Below, piece after piece: positions 9,165 through 17,874 of a stretch of DNA of 64,000 nt (positions are counted from its first letter, which is position 1; each line of letters starts with the position of its first letter). The notes below the pieces were generated by a model that was not told where the DNA came from, made no database searches, and saw only the letters and a list, made by a program, of their open reading frames with translations. Source of the DNA: Paenibacillus rigui (lineage in GTDB: Bacteria; Bacillota; Bacilli; Paenibacillales; NBRC-103111); contig NZ_NMQW01000002.1 in assembly GCF_002234615.1 (NCBI RefSeq), positions 496,001 through 560,000 of the forward strand, given 5' to 3'. The position numbers were made by a program, and so were the translations under genes.

Positions 9165-9344
9165 GGTTTCGCAGATGATCATTACCGTAACAGTCCCCTT
9201 GAAGTGCCCGAAAAAGACAACATCAAATAAACATAAGTGCAGAAAAATTCTGCGCACGGGGTCTGGACACGTTACTCGGCTCATCTCAACTCTGCTCAAC
9301 TGCAATGCTCGCTCTACTCTGCTCAACTGATCTTACAACTCACT
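9165..9344 (-). promoter_or_regulatory. trpE leader with TRAP-binding GAG repeats and antiterminator
   Basis: On the minus strand, between 9341 and 9275, there are ten GAG triplets. They are at 9339-9341, 9322-9324, 9317-9319, 9312-9314, 9308-9310, 9295-9297, 9290-9292, 9285-9287, 9280-9282 and 9275-9277, mostly 2 bases apart, with CAG triplets at the expected spacing filling gaps. This is the binding array for the 11-subunit TRAP ring. The RNA segment AGAGUAGAG (9312-9320) can pair over 9 bp, with one G-U, with CUCUACUUU (9154-9162), the upstream arm of the attenuator. So TRAP bound with tryptophan would free the terminator and shut off trpEDCFBA. Confidence 0.88.
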
Positions 9345-9350
9345 ACTGTA

Positions 9351-9380
9351 ACTATACTATTGGCTTTATGCTTTTGTCAA
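9351..9380 (-). promoter_or_regulatory. Internal promoter for trpE, inside the aroH 3' end
   Basis: TTGACA (9375-9380) is followed by an 18-base spacer and TATAGT (9351-9356) on the minus strand. The -35 box overlaps the last codons of aroH, so trp genes can be transcribed both from here and by read-through from aroC, as in the B. subtilis supraoperon. Confidence 0.75.
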
Positions 9381-9743
9381 TTTCGATAAATCCGGACGCA
9401 AACGCATGGCTTCCTTCAAATAAACATGAACGATCTCGTTCTGTTTCTTGTCCGTATTGACCATCAGCATAAATCGAATGCAATTCGATAATGCCCCGAC
9501 AACCGGTACTTCGACGGAACACATCAAGGGTACCAGCTCAAAGCCCGGCAATTGACGGATTGCGCTCGCGGGAAATGTCGCCGTTAATTCGGGAGTGACT
9601 GTGATATACACAGCACCGATTTCTTCCGGAACAATACCGTTCTGCTCAATAATTTGATTCCACAGTTCTATCGTAGCTGCCAAAATTTCTTCCTTATCAT
9701 TCTGCTCAACGGTTGTTGCTCCGCGAATTCCACGAACAAACAT
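9366..9743 (-). CDS. aroH: Chorismate mutase, AroH class
   Basis: The 125-residue monofunctional enzyme turns chorismate into prephenate. It has the compact trimeric AroH fold, with RGIRGATTVEQND at the start, VYITVTPELTATFPA in the middle and VYLKEAMRLRPDL at the end. The active-site arginines RGIRGA and the C-terminal YLKEA..LRPDL are conserved. The CAGGAGG ribosome site overlaps the aroB stop region, 3 bases from the end of aroB. Its last codons contain the -35 of the trp promoter. Confidence 0.96.
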   Translation of the reverse strand: MFVRGIRGATTVEQNDKEEILAATIELWNQIIEQNGIVPEEIGAVYITVTPELTATFPASAIRQLPGFELVPLMCSVEVPVVGALSNCIRFMLMVNTDKKQNEIVHVYLKEAMRLRPDLSKLTKA

Positions 9744-9746
9744 GCG

Positions 9747-10841
9747 CTATGCCTCCTGTTTCAATTCCTCAACGATTTCTCTCACCCAAGCTGAAGAAAT
9801 GTTCTTGTTGATCTCCACCTTGCCGATCTCGGTTGGTACGATGAAAACCATGTTACCTTCCATAAACTTCTTATCATGCAGCATTGCAGACATAATGTCA
9901 TCCGTATTCAAATGCTGCGACAGCCGTGTCGGCAATCCGTAGGCCTGAAGTATTCTTTTGGTAACCGTATATATATGCTCCGGGTACCCCAATCTCAAGG
10001 CAAGCTTCGCTGAACCGACCATGCCGATCGAGATCGCCTCGCCATGAAGCAGTTCGTTGTATCCGCTAACGGCTTCCAATGCATGGCCTATCGTATGGCC
10101 AAGATTTAAAATAGCGCGAAGATCGTTTTCTTTCTCATCCTGGGAAACCACAATCGACTTCACTTTACAGCCCATGTACAAGCCGTACTGCAAGGCTTCC
10201 TGATCGAGCGAAATCAGCTTCGATGCATTCTCTTCCATCCAGGCAGTAAAGTCTGCATCCCAGATGAGACCATGCTTTATCATCTCAGACAAGCCCGCGC
10301 GCACCTCGCGGTCCGGTAATGTACGAAGCGTTGCCGTATCGTACACAACCATTTCCGGCTGATGAAATGCACCAATAATATTTTTTGCCATAGGATGGTT
10401 GACAGCAACCTTACCGCCAACACTGCTATCGTGCGCCAAAATCGTTGTAGGCACTTGCACGAACCGAACCCCACGCATATAGCTTGCAGCCACAAAGCCT
10501 GCCAGATCGCCTACCACACCTCCGCCCAAGGCGATAACGGTTGATTTGCGGTCAAGGCCCGCTTCCAAAGCAGCCGCTACTACCTTTTCCAACACGCTCA
10601 ATGATTTGGACTTTTCCCCTGAAGCTACGATATAAGAAGCCACTGTGTAGCCTTCCTCCCGAAGCTTGGTTTCAACGATGGCAAGATGATGCTTAGCTAC
10701 GTATTCATCCGTCACGATAAGCAAGGGAGATGCCTTACCAATATGATGCTTAGCAAAGAATGACCCGATTTGTTCCAAGATGCCCTCCCCGATATAAATC
10801 GGGTAAGAGCGTTCGCCTAACTCCACTTTAAGTTCTCTCAT
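9747..10841 (-). CDS. aroB: 3-dehydroquinate synthase
   Basis: It converts DAHP to 3-dehydroquinate using NAD+ and a divalent metal, in the shikimate pathway. Its 364 residues carry VIALGGGVVGDLAGFVAA (NAD binding), QVPTTILAHDSSVGGKVAVN, and the metal-binding NLGHTIGHALE and HGEAISIGM histidines. I took the ATG at 10841, because AAGGAG is 11 bases upstream; a GTG at 10853 would sit directly on the ribosome site. It lies between aroC (55 bases upstream) and aroH. Confidence 0.97.
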   Translation of the reverse strand: MRELKVELGERSYPIYIGEGILEQIGSFFAKHHIGKASPLLIVTDEYVAKHHLAIVETKLREEGYTVASYIVASGEKSKSLSVLEKVVAAALEAGLDRKSTVIALGGGVVGDLAGFVAASYMRGVRFVQVPTTILAHDSSVGGKVAVNHPMAKNIIGAFHQPEMVVYDTATLRTLPDREVRAGLSEMIKHGLIWDADFTAWMEENASKLISLDQEALQYGLYMGCKVKSIVVSQDEKENDLRAILNLGHTIGHALEAVSGYNELLHGEAISIGMVGSAKLALRLGYPEHIYTVTKRILQAYGLPTRLSQHLNTDDIMSAMLHDKKFMEGNMVFIVPTEIGKVEINKNISSAWVREIVEELKQEA

Positions 10842-10896
10842 CCGTCCCAACACTCCTTAATTATATGATAAGTGTCCCTATAGGCTTAGGTGAGAA

Positions 10897-12060
10897 TTAA
10901 TAGCTCTTTACTTGCTCCAAAAAGCTGTTGTAGTTGTTGCGGATTTCTTCCAGCGAATCGCCGCCGAATTTATCCAGGAATGCATTCGCCACTTCCCAAA
11001 CAACAATGTTCTCCATAATCACGCCGGCTGCCGGTACTGCACAGGTATCGGAACGTTCAACCTGAGCTGTGAAGGCTTCTTTCGTATCAATATCTACGCT
11101 TTGCAATGCTTTATATAATGTAGAAATGGGCTTCATGACACCGCGGACAACAATGGGTTCTCCTGTTGTCATACCGCCTTCAAAACCGCCCGCACGATTG
11201 GAAGCGCGTTTGAACCCCTCTGCTTCATTGTACAAAATCTCGTCATGCACTTTGGAGCCGCGAAGCTTCGCCGCTTCAAAACCGATCCCGATCTCGCATC
11301 CTTTGAAGGCTTGAATGGAAAGAACCGCTTGAGCGATCCGGCCGTCCAGTTTACGGTCCCACTGTACGTGGCTTCCAAGCCCTACCGGTACACCCTCAAT
11401 AATACACTCCACAATACCGCCCAGTGTATCACCGTCTTCTTTGGCAGCATCGATAGCGGCAATCATTTGAGCTTCAGCTTCTTTATCAACTACACGCAGA
11501 GGAGACTCTTCCGTAATACGGATCAATTCCTCCATCGGCAGCTCTTGTCTCTTCACTTCGATTTCACCGATGCGAATCACTTGGCTCGCAACTTTAATTC
11601 CAAATGCTGCAAGAAGCTGACGGGCGACTGCCCCTGTAGCTACGCGCATTGTTGTTTCTCTCGCGCTGGAACGCTCCAGAATGTTGCGCAGATCTCTTTG
11701 GTTGTATTTCAAGCCGCCGTTCAAATCGGCATGACCCGGGCGAGGACGATTCACACGGCGCTTCGTCTCGTCATTGCCTTCAATCGGTTCAATATTCATA
11801 ACGCTTGTCCAGTGCTTCCAGTCATTATTCTCAACGACCAAAGCAATGGGGGCCCCTGTTGTTTTGCCATGTCTAACACCACCTACGATGTTAGCGGTAT
11901 CTTTCTCAATTTGCATCCGGCGTCCGCGGCCATAGCCTTTTTGACGACGTCCTAATTGAAAATTTATCTCTTCAAAATCAATGTTTACGTTACTCGGAAA
12001 TCCCTCGATGATCGCAGTCAGCTGCGGACCATGGGTTTCACCTGCTGTTAAGTATCTCAC
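10897..12060 (-). CDS. aroC: Chorismate synthase
   Basis: The 387-residue FMN-dependent enzyme forms chorismate from EPSP. Signature motifs: [13 protein letters not shown] at the N-terminus, [39 protein letters not shown] and [16 protein letters not shown]. The start is the GTG at 12060, preceded by AAAGGGG at 8 bases and matching the conserved N-terminus. The open frame continues to 12114 without homology. It heads the supraoperon and has its own sigma-A promoter (12147-12175). B. subtilis calls this gene aroF. Confidence 0.97.
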   Translation of the reverse strand: MRYLTAGETHGPQLTAIIEGFPSNVNIDFEEINFQLGRRQKGYGRGRRMQIEKDTANIVGGVRHGKTTGAPIALVVENNDWKHWTSVMNIEPIEGNDETKRRVNRPRPGHADLNGGLKYNQRDLRNILERSSARETTMRVATGAVARQLLAAFGIKVASQVIRIGEIEVKRQELPMEELIRITEESPLRVVDKEAEAQMIAAIDAAKEDGDTLGGIVECIIEGVPVGLGSHVQWDRKLDGRIAQAVLSIQAFKGCEIGIGFEAAKLRGSKVHDEILYNEAEGFKRASNRAGGFEGGMTTGEPIVVRGVMKPISTLYKALQSVDIDTKEAFTAQVERSDTCAVPAAGVIMENIVVWEVANAFLDKFGGDSLEEIRNNYNSFLEQVKSY

Positions 12061-12146
12061 TTGGTTGTCCCCTTTCGTTCCTATCCAAAAAGCACATCGG
12101 CTAGCCTTCAGCACGCTTTAGCGCTTTTATGTACTCCATTCTTGTA

Positions 12147-12175
12147 ATTATAGTATAGGTGCCCCCGTTTGACAA
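12147..12175 (-). promoter_or_regulatory. Sigma-A promoter of the aro-trp supraoperon
   Basis: TTGTCA (12170-12175), a 17-base spacer and TATAAT (12147-12152) on the minus strand place a start near 12140 and give an 80-base leader before aroC. The preceding transcript is terminated at 12189-12233, so this is the main entry promoter. Confidence 0.85.
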
Positions 12176-12188
12176 GAAACGAGGCAAC

Positions 12189-12233
12189 AAAAAAAGACGC
12201 GCCATTGGCAGCATGGAAGCCGCAGCGGCGCAT
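12189..12233 (-). terminator. Terminator at the end of the hep-men-ndk-cheR operon
   Basis: ATGCGCC (12227-12233 read on minus) pairs with GGCGCGT (12197-12203), closing a loop that contains a smaller hairpin. CTTTTTTTG follows. It separates the 54-residue gene from aroC. Confidence 0.75.
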
Positions 12234-12268
12234 CCTTTTGAAGTTAGATCGTGCATTGCTTCATCAAA

Positions 12269-12433
12269 CTATCCGTTCACCGAATGCTTAGAGAACACAC
12301 GCACACTGTCAGCGAGTTCCGGATCGTTAACCATCCCCATAATTTGCATGGAATCAATGCCTAATATTTGGGCGCATTCCTGCATGGTTATAAAGCCTCT
12401 GCGGTATGCCATGATAACCTTTCTTTTGTCCAT
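12269..12433 (-). CDS. Hypothetical 54-residue protein downstream of cheR
   Basis: I do not recognise a named family. A perfect AGGAGG precedes the ATG at 12433 by 5 bases (AGGAGGACGCAATGG), and the product begins MDKRKVIMAYRRGFITMQEC, then contains CAQILGID, reminiscent of a short helix-turn-helix (MQECAQILGIDSMQIMGMV). No signal peptide or membrane segment is seen. It sits 86 bases after cheR and is followed by a good terminator, so it looks like the last gene of that operon. A longer open frame on the plus strand over the same bases has no ribosome site and poor composition. A DNA-binding role is a guess. Confidence 0.7.
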   Translation of the reverse strand: MDKRKVIMAYRRGFITMQECAQILGIDSMQIMGMVNDPELADSVRVFSKHSVNG

Positions 12434-12519
12434 TGCGTCCTCCTAAGAGTTACTGGCGTAAGCGTGCTTAAGCATCTACTCCTCTTAGTATTGGAAATGT
12501 TGGGAAAGGTTATACCTGA

Positions 12520-13299
12520 TCAGCCCTTTTTCATATAGAAAAACGTCTCGGCCGGCTCCAGCTGGTACTGCCCCGGGGAGAAAATTTGCTCGGTGCTGCC
12601 TACAAACAGAATGCCGCCCGGCTTCAGCGCATTCGCAAACTTTTGATACAGCAGATGCTTGGCCTCTTCTGTGAAATAGATCATGACATTGCGGCAAATG
12701 ATTAGATCAAACTGCGTATCGAACGTATCCGTCAGCAAATTTTGCTTTTGAAACCGGATCGACCGTTTAAGCTCATCTGCAATATGAAAGGTTAAATTTT
12801 CCTGCTTATAATATTTTTTCAAATAAAGTGCAGGTACATCTCTGACAGAACGGTCGGAATAAATTCCCGTCTTCGCCTTCCCCAGCGCACCGTCGTCAAT
12901 ATCCGTCGCAAGTAAATGGGTATCCTGCAGCGCCTTTAGCTCCGCGAGGATCATAGCCAATGTATACGGCTCCTCCCCTGTTGAGCAAGCTGCACTCCAT
13001 ACCTTTAACCTGCGGTTATTGCGGAGCATTTGAGGGAGAAAATGTTTCTCCAACACTTCCCACCGATTCGGGTTCCGCCAAAATTCAGAAACGTTTATCG
13101 TCATCCGGTCTAGAAATTCATAAAATAAGTTCTTATCCTTGGTCATCGCCTCGAAAAAAGCAACAAAAGTATCGTAGCCTTTTTTGGTCCGTAACGTCGT
13201 TAAACGGCGCTTCATTTGAGCTTCTTTATACTGCGCCAGGTCAATGGATGTGTAATCCTTCACCTTTTTGATAAAAAGCAGAAAATCCTGATCCTCCAT
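12520..13299 (-). CDS. cheR: Chemotaxis protein methyltransferase
   Basis: It methylates glutamates of chemoreceptors using S-adenosylmethionine. The 259 residues comprise a small helical N-terminal domain (1-75, with AQMKRRLTTLR, positively charged for receptor contact) and a Rossmann methyltransferase domain with VWSAACSTGEEPYTLAM (SAM loop), LLATDIDD and FDLIICRNVMIYF. Length and motifs are standard. In B. subtilis cheR also lies between ndk and aroF, so the order is conserved. The ribosome site is unremarkable; ndk lies 14 bases upstream. Confidence 0.97.
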   Translation of the reverse strand: MEDQDFLLFIKKVKDYTSIDLAQYKEAQMKRRLTTLRTKKGYDTFVAFFEAMTKDKNLFYEFLDRMTINVSEFWRNPNRWEVLEKHFLPQMLRNNRRLKVWSAACSTGEEPYTLAMILAELKALQDTHLLATDIDDGALGKAKTGIYSDRSVRDVPALYLKKYYKQENLTFHIADELKRSIRFQKQNLLTDTFDTQFDLIICRNVMIYFTEEAKHLLYQKFANALKPGGILFVGSTEQIFSPGQYQLEPAETFFYMKKG

Positions 13300-13313
13300 G
13301 CATTATCCCCGCC

Positions 13314-13763
13314 TTAAATCCACTGTTGAATCACCTTTGTATAGGAAACCAATTCCTGGTCACTGAAAAAATTAGCAATTTCACGACGTGCACTTTCAGG
13401 TGAATCCGAGCCGTGAATCAGGTTGAAATTCGTATGTACCGCAAAATCGCTGCGAATCGTTCCCGGTGCTGCATCCAGGGCACTCGTTTTTCCAATCATG
13501 GCTCTGGATAAAGCAATCACCTCGTCCCCTTCCCAAACCATGGCAAAAACAGGTCCTGAAGTAATGAAATTTACGAGTCTTTCAAAAAAATCTTTACCGA
13601 GATGCTCCCCGTAATGAAGCTCTGCCTGCTCTCTGGACAATTGCAAAAGCTTTGCACCGACAAGCTGGAATCCTTTTTGTTCAAAACGTTTAACAATTTC
13701 TCCGATCAGCCCCCGTTGAACTCCGTCAGGCTTGACCATCAGAAAGGTACGCTCCTTATTCAT
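13314..13763 (-). CDS. ndk: Nucleoside diphosphate kinase
   Basis: It equilibrates NTP and NDP pools through a phosphohistidine. The 149 residues begin [18 protein letters not shown], and the phosphorylated histidine is in [35 protein letters not shown] binds nucleotide. A full-length, typical family member. It follows hepT by 57 bases and precedes cheR, the same order as in B. subtilis. Confidence 0.98.
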   Translation of the reverse strand: MNKERTFLMVKPDGVQRGLIGEIVKRFEQKGFQLVGAKLLQLSREQAELHYGEHLGKDFFERLVNFITSGPVFAMVWEGDEVIALSRAMIGKTSALDAAPGTIRSDFAVHTNFNLIHGSDSPESARREIANFFSDQELVSYTKVIQQWI

Positions 13764-13820
13764 CTTTTCATTCCCCCTTTGAAGGTAAATATATCACACC
13801 ATTCGTATGCAGAACAGTCT

Positions 13821-14795
13821 TTAGTAGGATCGGTTACCGATAAAATGGGCCACCCCGATCAGGTCCTTTTTGGCCTGAATATTGGGAACGCCGTCCAATG
13901 CGGCAATCGCTTTATCAATATAGCGCGAAGCCAGCTGCTCCGCTAATTGGATTCCTCGGCTGCCCCGGATCATTTCGATAAAATAGCTTACATCGGTCTG
14001 GCCATCCGCCTCCTGGATTCGATTCAGCTCCTTGAGTACGGGTTCACGCAAATGCGGTTCCCTTAAAGCGAAAATGACCGGAATCGTAATATTGCCCTGC
14101 TTAATGTCGCTGCCGGGAGGTTTGCCGATTTCTTTCTCCGTACCGCACAAATCAAGCAAATCGTCCCTCACCTGAAAGGCCATTCCGACGTTGTAGCCGA
14201 AGGAATACAACTTTCTGGCGATAGCATCTTCCGCGCCTGCCGCAATGGCTCCAAGCTGACAGCTGATAGCAATAAGCAGCGCAGTCTTCCTCTTGATGCG
14301 CAGCAAATAATCTCGAACCGTCTGCTCCGCATGAAAAAAGAATCGGATTTGCTCCATCTCTCCGATGCTCATCTCGACGATAGCTTTAGATAAGATTTGA
14401 TGCACCGCCGGGTTCGGAAGCTGTGTCGCAACACTCAGTGCTTTGGCAAATATGTAATCGCCCGTGTACATTGCAATCCGGTTATCCCACTTCGATCTTA
14501 CCGTCAGCTGCCCGCGGCGGGTCAATGCGTCGTCAATTACATCATCATGAACCAATGAAGCCATATGTATTAATTCCAGTGGCACCGCCACATGCTTGAT
14601 CTTTTCCAGATCATAAGTACCGAATTTAGCCCCAAGCAGCACAAAAACAGGCCGAATCCGCTTGCCTCCCGCTTTTAACAAGTGAAGGGATGCTTCTCGC
14701 AGCAAGGCGTGGTCGCTGTCTATGCTGCGTTCCAGCTCTTTCTCGATATACGAGATGTCTTTTTTTAATTTGGCGTACAAATCGATCAGTTTCAT
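13821..14795 (-). CDS. hepT: Heptaprenyl diphosphate synthase component II
   Basis: This is the catalytic subunit that builds the C35 chain for menaquinone. The 324-residue all-helical prenyl synthase has both aspartate-rich motifs, LVHDDVIDDALTRRG (first) and FQVRDDLLDLCGTEKEIGK (second), plus GGKRIRP at the diphosphate site. Activity in this group needs the HepS subunit, encoded in the same operon at 17875-18738. It overlaps the mqnA stop by 4 bases, which suggests coupled translation of side-chain and ring genes. Confidence 0.95.
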   Translation of the reverse strand: MKLIDLYAKLKKDISYIEKELERSIDSDHALLREASLHLLKAGGKRIRPVFVLLGAKFGTYDLEKIKHVAVPLELIHMASLVHDDVIDDALTRRGQLTVRSKWDNRIAMYTGDYIFAKALSVATQLPNPAVHQILSKAIVEMSIGEMEQIRFFFHAEQTVRDYLLRIKRKTALLIAISCQLGAIAAGAEDAIARKLYSFGYNVGMAFQVRDDLLDLCGTEKEIGKPPGSDIKQGNITIPVIFALREPHLREPVLKELNRIQEADGQTDVSYFIEMIRGSRGIQLAEQLASRYIDKAIAALDGVPNIQAKKDLIGVAHFIGNRSY

Positions 14796-15655
14796 TCCGT
14801 CACCTGTGTCACAGATTTATCTTTCCATAATTGTATCGGCACTTCTTTGTGCAGGAAGCCTAACTCCCATGCATAGCGGTAATACAGCTTCAGACCCGCC
14901 CACTGCTCTGGCCCGAATTCGTAGACTAAGGTTGAAAAATATCGTTCCCAATATTGTTTGGTTCCACCAAGCAATTGTTGTGCGTCATGAACAAGGGAGC
15001 CGACGTCTTTTAGCGATTTCTGTTTACTTTCGATAAAGGCATTGTAAATACGGTGTACCCGGTCCGGCTGTTCTTCAACAAGCTGCTTCCGAATGGCACA
15101 AACCGCAAAGGATATCCACTGCCCTGTTTGCTTGGTCCATTCATGAGCAAGATCCGTGACCATCCATCCATGCTCTGTCCAGCTTTCCCGTATCGCATGA
15201 TCCCCAATAAGCAAGGCTGCATCTGAAGAACTCATCATATCTATCAGCACCGGTGCCGCATCATGGTACGAGGGTCGAACGTTGTAGAACTTTTCCAGAA
15301 TGATCTTGAGCAGATTGACGGAAGTAGCAGAGGTTGTAGGCAACGCTATCGTCGCATCACCAAGCTGATCCAGCGGTTTTCGATGAAACAATAGAATCGA
15401 TTGAACTTGATCGAAAGCACTGACCGATAAATCGGGAAACAGCATATATTGCTCGAAATGTTCGCCATACGCAAATGAAGAGATAGGACCGATATCAATC
15501 TTTCCGCGAGCCATTGCAGCGTTCAGCTGCGTCGGAACTTGAGTTATAACCTCCAGTTCACCCTCAAACCGGCTCATAGGAAAATAATAAAACAACGGCC
15601 ACACATTCGTAAAATCAATCCGGCCGATGCGAATCGCTCTGTCCAAGCTGCTCAT
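14792..15655 (-). CDS. mqnA: Chorismate dehydratase (futalosine pathway)
   Basis: MqnA dehydrates chorismate to 3-enolpyruvylbenzoate, the entry step of futalosine-dependent menaquinone synthesis. The 287 residues have the periplasmic-binding-like fold of this family: IGRIDFTNVWPLFYYF at the N-terminus, KIDIGPISSFAYGEH, and ALPTTSATSVNLLKI. Its start overlaps the end of ubiX by 41 bases, with GGGGGATG as ribosome site. The gene implies that this organism makes menaquinone by the Mqn rather than the MenFDHCEB route, unlike B. subtilis. mqnC/D/E are not in this window. Confidence 0.92.
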   Translation of the reverse strand: MSSLDRAIRIGRIDFTNVWPLFYYFPMSRFEGELEVITQVPTQLNAAMARGKIDIGPISSFAYGEHFEQYMLFPDLSVSAFDQVQSILLFHRKPLDQLGDATIALPTTSATSVNLLKIILEKFYNVRPSYHDAAPVLIDMMSSSDAALLIGDHAIRESWTEHGWMVTDLAHEWTKQTGQWISFAVCAIRKQLVEEQPDRVHRIYNAFIESKQKSLKDVGSLVHDAQQLLGGTKQYWERYFSTLVYEFGPEQWAGLKLYYRYAWELGFLHKEVPIQLWKDKSVTQVTE

Positions 15656-16247
15656 CGGGCATCCCCCATCTTTTGTACAATTGATGCTCGATCTGCATCA
15701 TGTCCAATACTTTGCCGACCATAAAATCAACGATATCCTCCAACGTCTGAGGTCCTTGGTAAAAGGCAGGCATAGCCGGAATGATACGGACACCCATCCT
15801 GGCCAGCTTCAGCATGTTCTCCAGGTGGATCGCATGCAAGGGCGTTTCTCTCGGAACAAGCAGCAAAGGCCTGCCTTCCTTCAGCATGACATCCGCGGTG
15901 CGCTCCAGCAAATTATCCGAAGCACCGTTCGCAATCCCGGATAAAGTACCCATTGAACAGGGGATAATGACCATGCCGCCGGTACGAAATGAACCGCTTG
16001 CCGTACTTGCGCCGATATCTTGAATCGGATGATATTCGAACGTACCGGGTTGTCCTCCAAGGTTGGCTTCAAGCGTCTCTTTCCTTCGGCTTGCGTCCCA
16101 TCCCAGCTCCTCTTTCAGCACCCGCCAGCCTGCATCCGTAACCAACAAATGGATATGGAGACCTTGAGAAAGCAAGAAGCGGCAAAGTCGAACTCCATAA
16201 GCCGCCCCGCTCGCGCCGGTAATTCCGATAACCCATGGCTTGCTCAT
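15615..16247 (-). CDS. ubiX: UbiX-type flavin prenyltransferase
   Basis: It makes prenylated FMN, the cofactor of UbiD-type decarboxylases, from FMN and dimethylallyl phosphate. The 210 residues open with VIGITGASGAAYGVRLCRFL (flavin-binding loop) and contain MVIIPCSMGTLSGIANG and LLLVPRETPLHAIHL, all characteristic. In the futalosine pathway a UbiX/UbiD pair is thought to decarboxylate the prenylated intermediate, which fits its position between mqnP and mqnA. The UbiD partner is not visible here. Its ATG overlaps the mqnP stop by 4 bases. Confidence 0.93.
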   Translation of the reverse strand: MSKPWVIGITGASGAAYGVRLCRFLLSQGLHIHLLVTDAGWRVLKEELGWDASRRKETLEANLGGQPGTFEYHPIQDIGASTASGSFRTGGMVIIPCSMGTLSGIANGASDNLLERTADVMLKEGRPLLLVPRETPLHAIHLENMLKLARMGVRIIPAMPAFYQGPQTLEDIVDFMVGKVLDMMQIEHQLYKRWGMPDEQLGQSDSHRPD

Positions 16248-17119
16248 TTGTGCAGCACCACCAAATCAATCAGCGTAAATACAAACACCGCGATACTAAG
16301 CGTACTGTTCAAAGTAAAGAAGGCTGTATTGACTCGCGTCAAATCCTTCGGATTCACAATTTTATGCTCATAGAACAGCAGTCCTAACGCAATGATAACA
16401 CCTGTCAGATAGAGCCAGCTTAAATCGGTCAAATAAAACAACGTCAAGAAACCGATAGCGGTAATTGTGTGAAACCAACGGGCTAATCGAAGTGCCCCGT
16501 TCACGCCGAAACGGCTTGGAATGGAATGTAACCCTTCCTTACGGTCAAAGTCCACATCCTGCGTAGCATAAATGATATCGAAGCCTGCGGTCCAAAAAGC
16601 TATGGCAATATAGAATACTATAGCGGGCAATGTAATGCTGTTCGTTACCGCCACCCATCCGCCAAGCGGTGCCAGACCGATGGTCAGCCCGAGTATAATG
16701 TGACATGCCCAAGTAAAGCGCTTCGTATAGGAGTAAAAAACGAGAAAAAAGACTGCTATCGGAAGCAGTTTCACAGCTAACGCGCTTAAGTTGGATGCCG
16801 CCCAAAACAATAATGTGAAGGAAATCACAATAAATATGATGGCTTCTTTGGATGAAATCAGGCCCGCAGGTATAGCTCTCATCGCTGTGCGGGGATTTTT
16901 GGCATCAATCACCTTATCAATAACCCGGTTCAGCCCCATTGCTGCACTTCGGGCTCCTACCATCGCCATAATAATCCAGCCGATCTGCCCCCAGCTGGGA
17001 AGCTTATGGAATATGACCATCGAGCCGAGCAGCGCCCCCATAAAAGCGAAGGGTAATGCAAATAACGTATGCTCCACCTTGATCATTTCCAAAAAAATCT
17101 TCATTTTCTTCAACAGCAT
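16244..17119 (-). CDS. mqnP: UbiA-family prenyltransferase (MqnP-like)
   Basis: An integral membrane enzyme of 291 residues that attaches the polyprenyl chain to the aromatic acid. It has about eight hydrophobic segments. The first Asp-rich motif lies in GLNRVIDKVIDAKNPRT (N-x3-D-x3-D) and the second in DIIYATQDVDFDRKEG, as in 4-hydroxybenzoate octaprenyltransferases. In this operon the substrate is more likely the futalosine-pathway naphthoate. I set the start at the ATG 17119, which has GGGAGTGGGAG upstream and clears the menG stop. The frame extends to 17212 without family similarity. Confidence 0.9.
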   Translation of the reverse strand: MLLKKMKIFLEMIKVEHTLFALPFAFMGALLGSMVIFHKLPSWGQIGWIIMAMVGARSAAMGLNRVIDKVIDAKNPRTAMRAIPAGLISSKEAIIFIVISFTLLFWAASNLSALAVKLLPIAVFFLVFYSYTKRFTWACHIILGLTIGLAPLGGWVAVTNSITLPAIVFYIAIAFWTAGFDIIYATQDVDFDRKEGLHSIPSRFGVNGALRLARWFHTITAIGFLTLFYLTDLSWLYLTGVIIALGLLFYEHKIVNPKDLTRVNTAFFTLNSTLSIAVFVFTLIDLVVLHK

Positions 17120-17138
17120 TGCTCTCCCACTCCCATTC

Positions 17139-17864
17139 CTATTCCGCTTCCTGCTTCTTGATGCCGATATGAAGTGCTGCGATGCCTCCGGTAAGCGGAT
17201 AAGCTTGAACATGGGTCAACCCTGTATTTCTGAAAATGTCGGCCAGTTGCTTATGATCAGGAAAATGGATTAACGATTCCGGCAGCCATCTGTACTGCTC
17301 ATAACGTTTGGCAATCAGTTTGCCCATTAGCGGTAAAATGTTTTGAAAATAAAAATAATAAAGGCCTTTAAACGGCTGCCAGGTTGGTTTGGACAGTTCC
17401 AAGGATACAACCATCCCTCCAGGCTTGACAACCCTCTGCATCTCCTTGATTACTTGCACCAGATCCGGTACATTGCGAAGGGCGAAGCCGATTGTAGCGT
17501 AATCAAATGTATTATCTTCGTAGGGAAGCTGCATGGCATTGCCCTGTACCAGCTTAATTTGTCGGTCCAGTCCCTCTTCATGAATCTTTACAGCACCATA
17601 TTCGAGCATGTGTTGGCTGAAGTCCAAACCAACCATCGCTCCGGTACCGCTTGCTTTTGCAAGACTGATTGTCCAGTCACAGGTGCCGCAGCACAAATCG
17701 ATAGCCGTACTGCCCGGTTTCACCTGCATTTTCTTCATCGTGAAGTTTCTCCAAGCCTTATGTCTGCGGAAACTCAAGATGTCATTCATCAAATCGTATT
17801 TGGGTGCTATGCTTTCAAACACCGAATGTACAAACTCTTCTTTGGATTTCGTTTTCGATTGCAC
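17139..17864 (-). CDS. menG: Demethylmenaquinone methyltransferase
   Basis: The SAM-dependent methyltransferase performs the last step of menaquinone synthesis. Its 241 residues show the UbiE/MenG signatures FESIAPKYDLMNDILSFRRH, AIDLCCGTCDWTISLA (SAM loop, with C instead of the usual G at one position), YATIGFALRNVPD and VKPGGMVVSLELSKP. The start is uncertain between GTG at 17864 (SD AGGTGA 5 bases before) and GTG at 17873; I prefer the former. It begins just after the hepS stop, so the order hepS-menG-...-hepT mirrors B. subtilis with futalosine genes inserted. Confidence 0.94.
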   Translation of the reverse strand: MQSKTKSKEEFVHSVFESIAPKYDLMNDILSFRRHKAWRNFTMKKMQVKPGSTAIDLCCGTCDWTISLAKASGTGAMVGLDFSQHMLEYGAVKIHEEGLDRQIKLVQGNAMQLPYEDNTFDYATIGFALRNVPDLVQVIKEMQRVVKPGGMVVSLELSKPTWQPFKGLYYFYFQNILPLMGKLIAKRYEQYRWLPESLIHFPDHKQLADIFRNTGLTHVQAYPLTGGIAALHIGIKKQEAE

Positions 17865-17874
17865 AGGGTTCACC

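Noticed and set aside
12159-12446. Plus-strand 95-codon frame at the end of the cheR operon
   Set aside because: It covers the terminator and the 54-residue gene on the minus strand, which has a perfect ribosome site; the plus frame has none.
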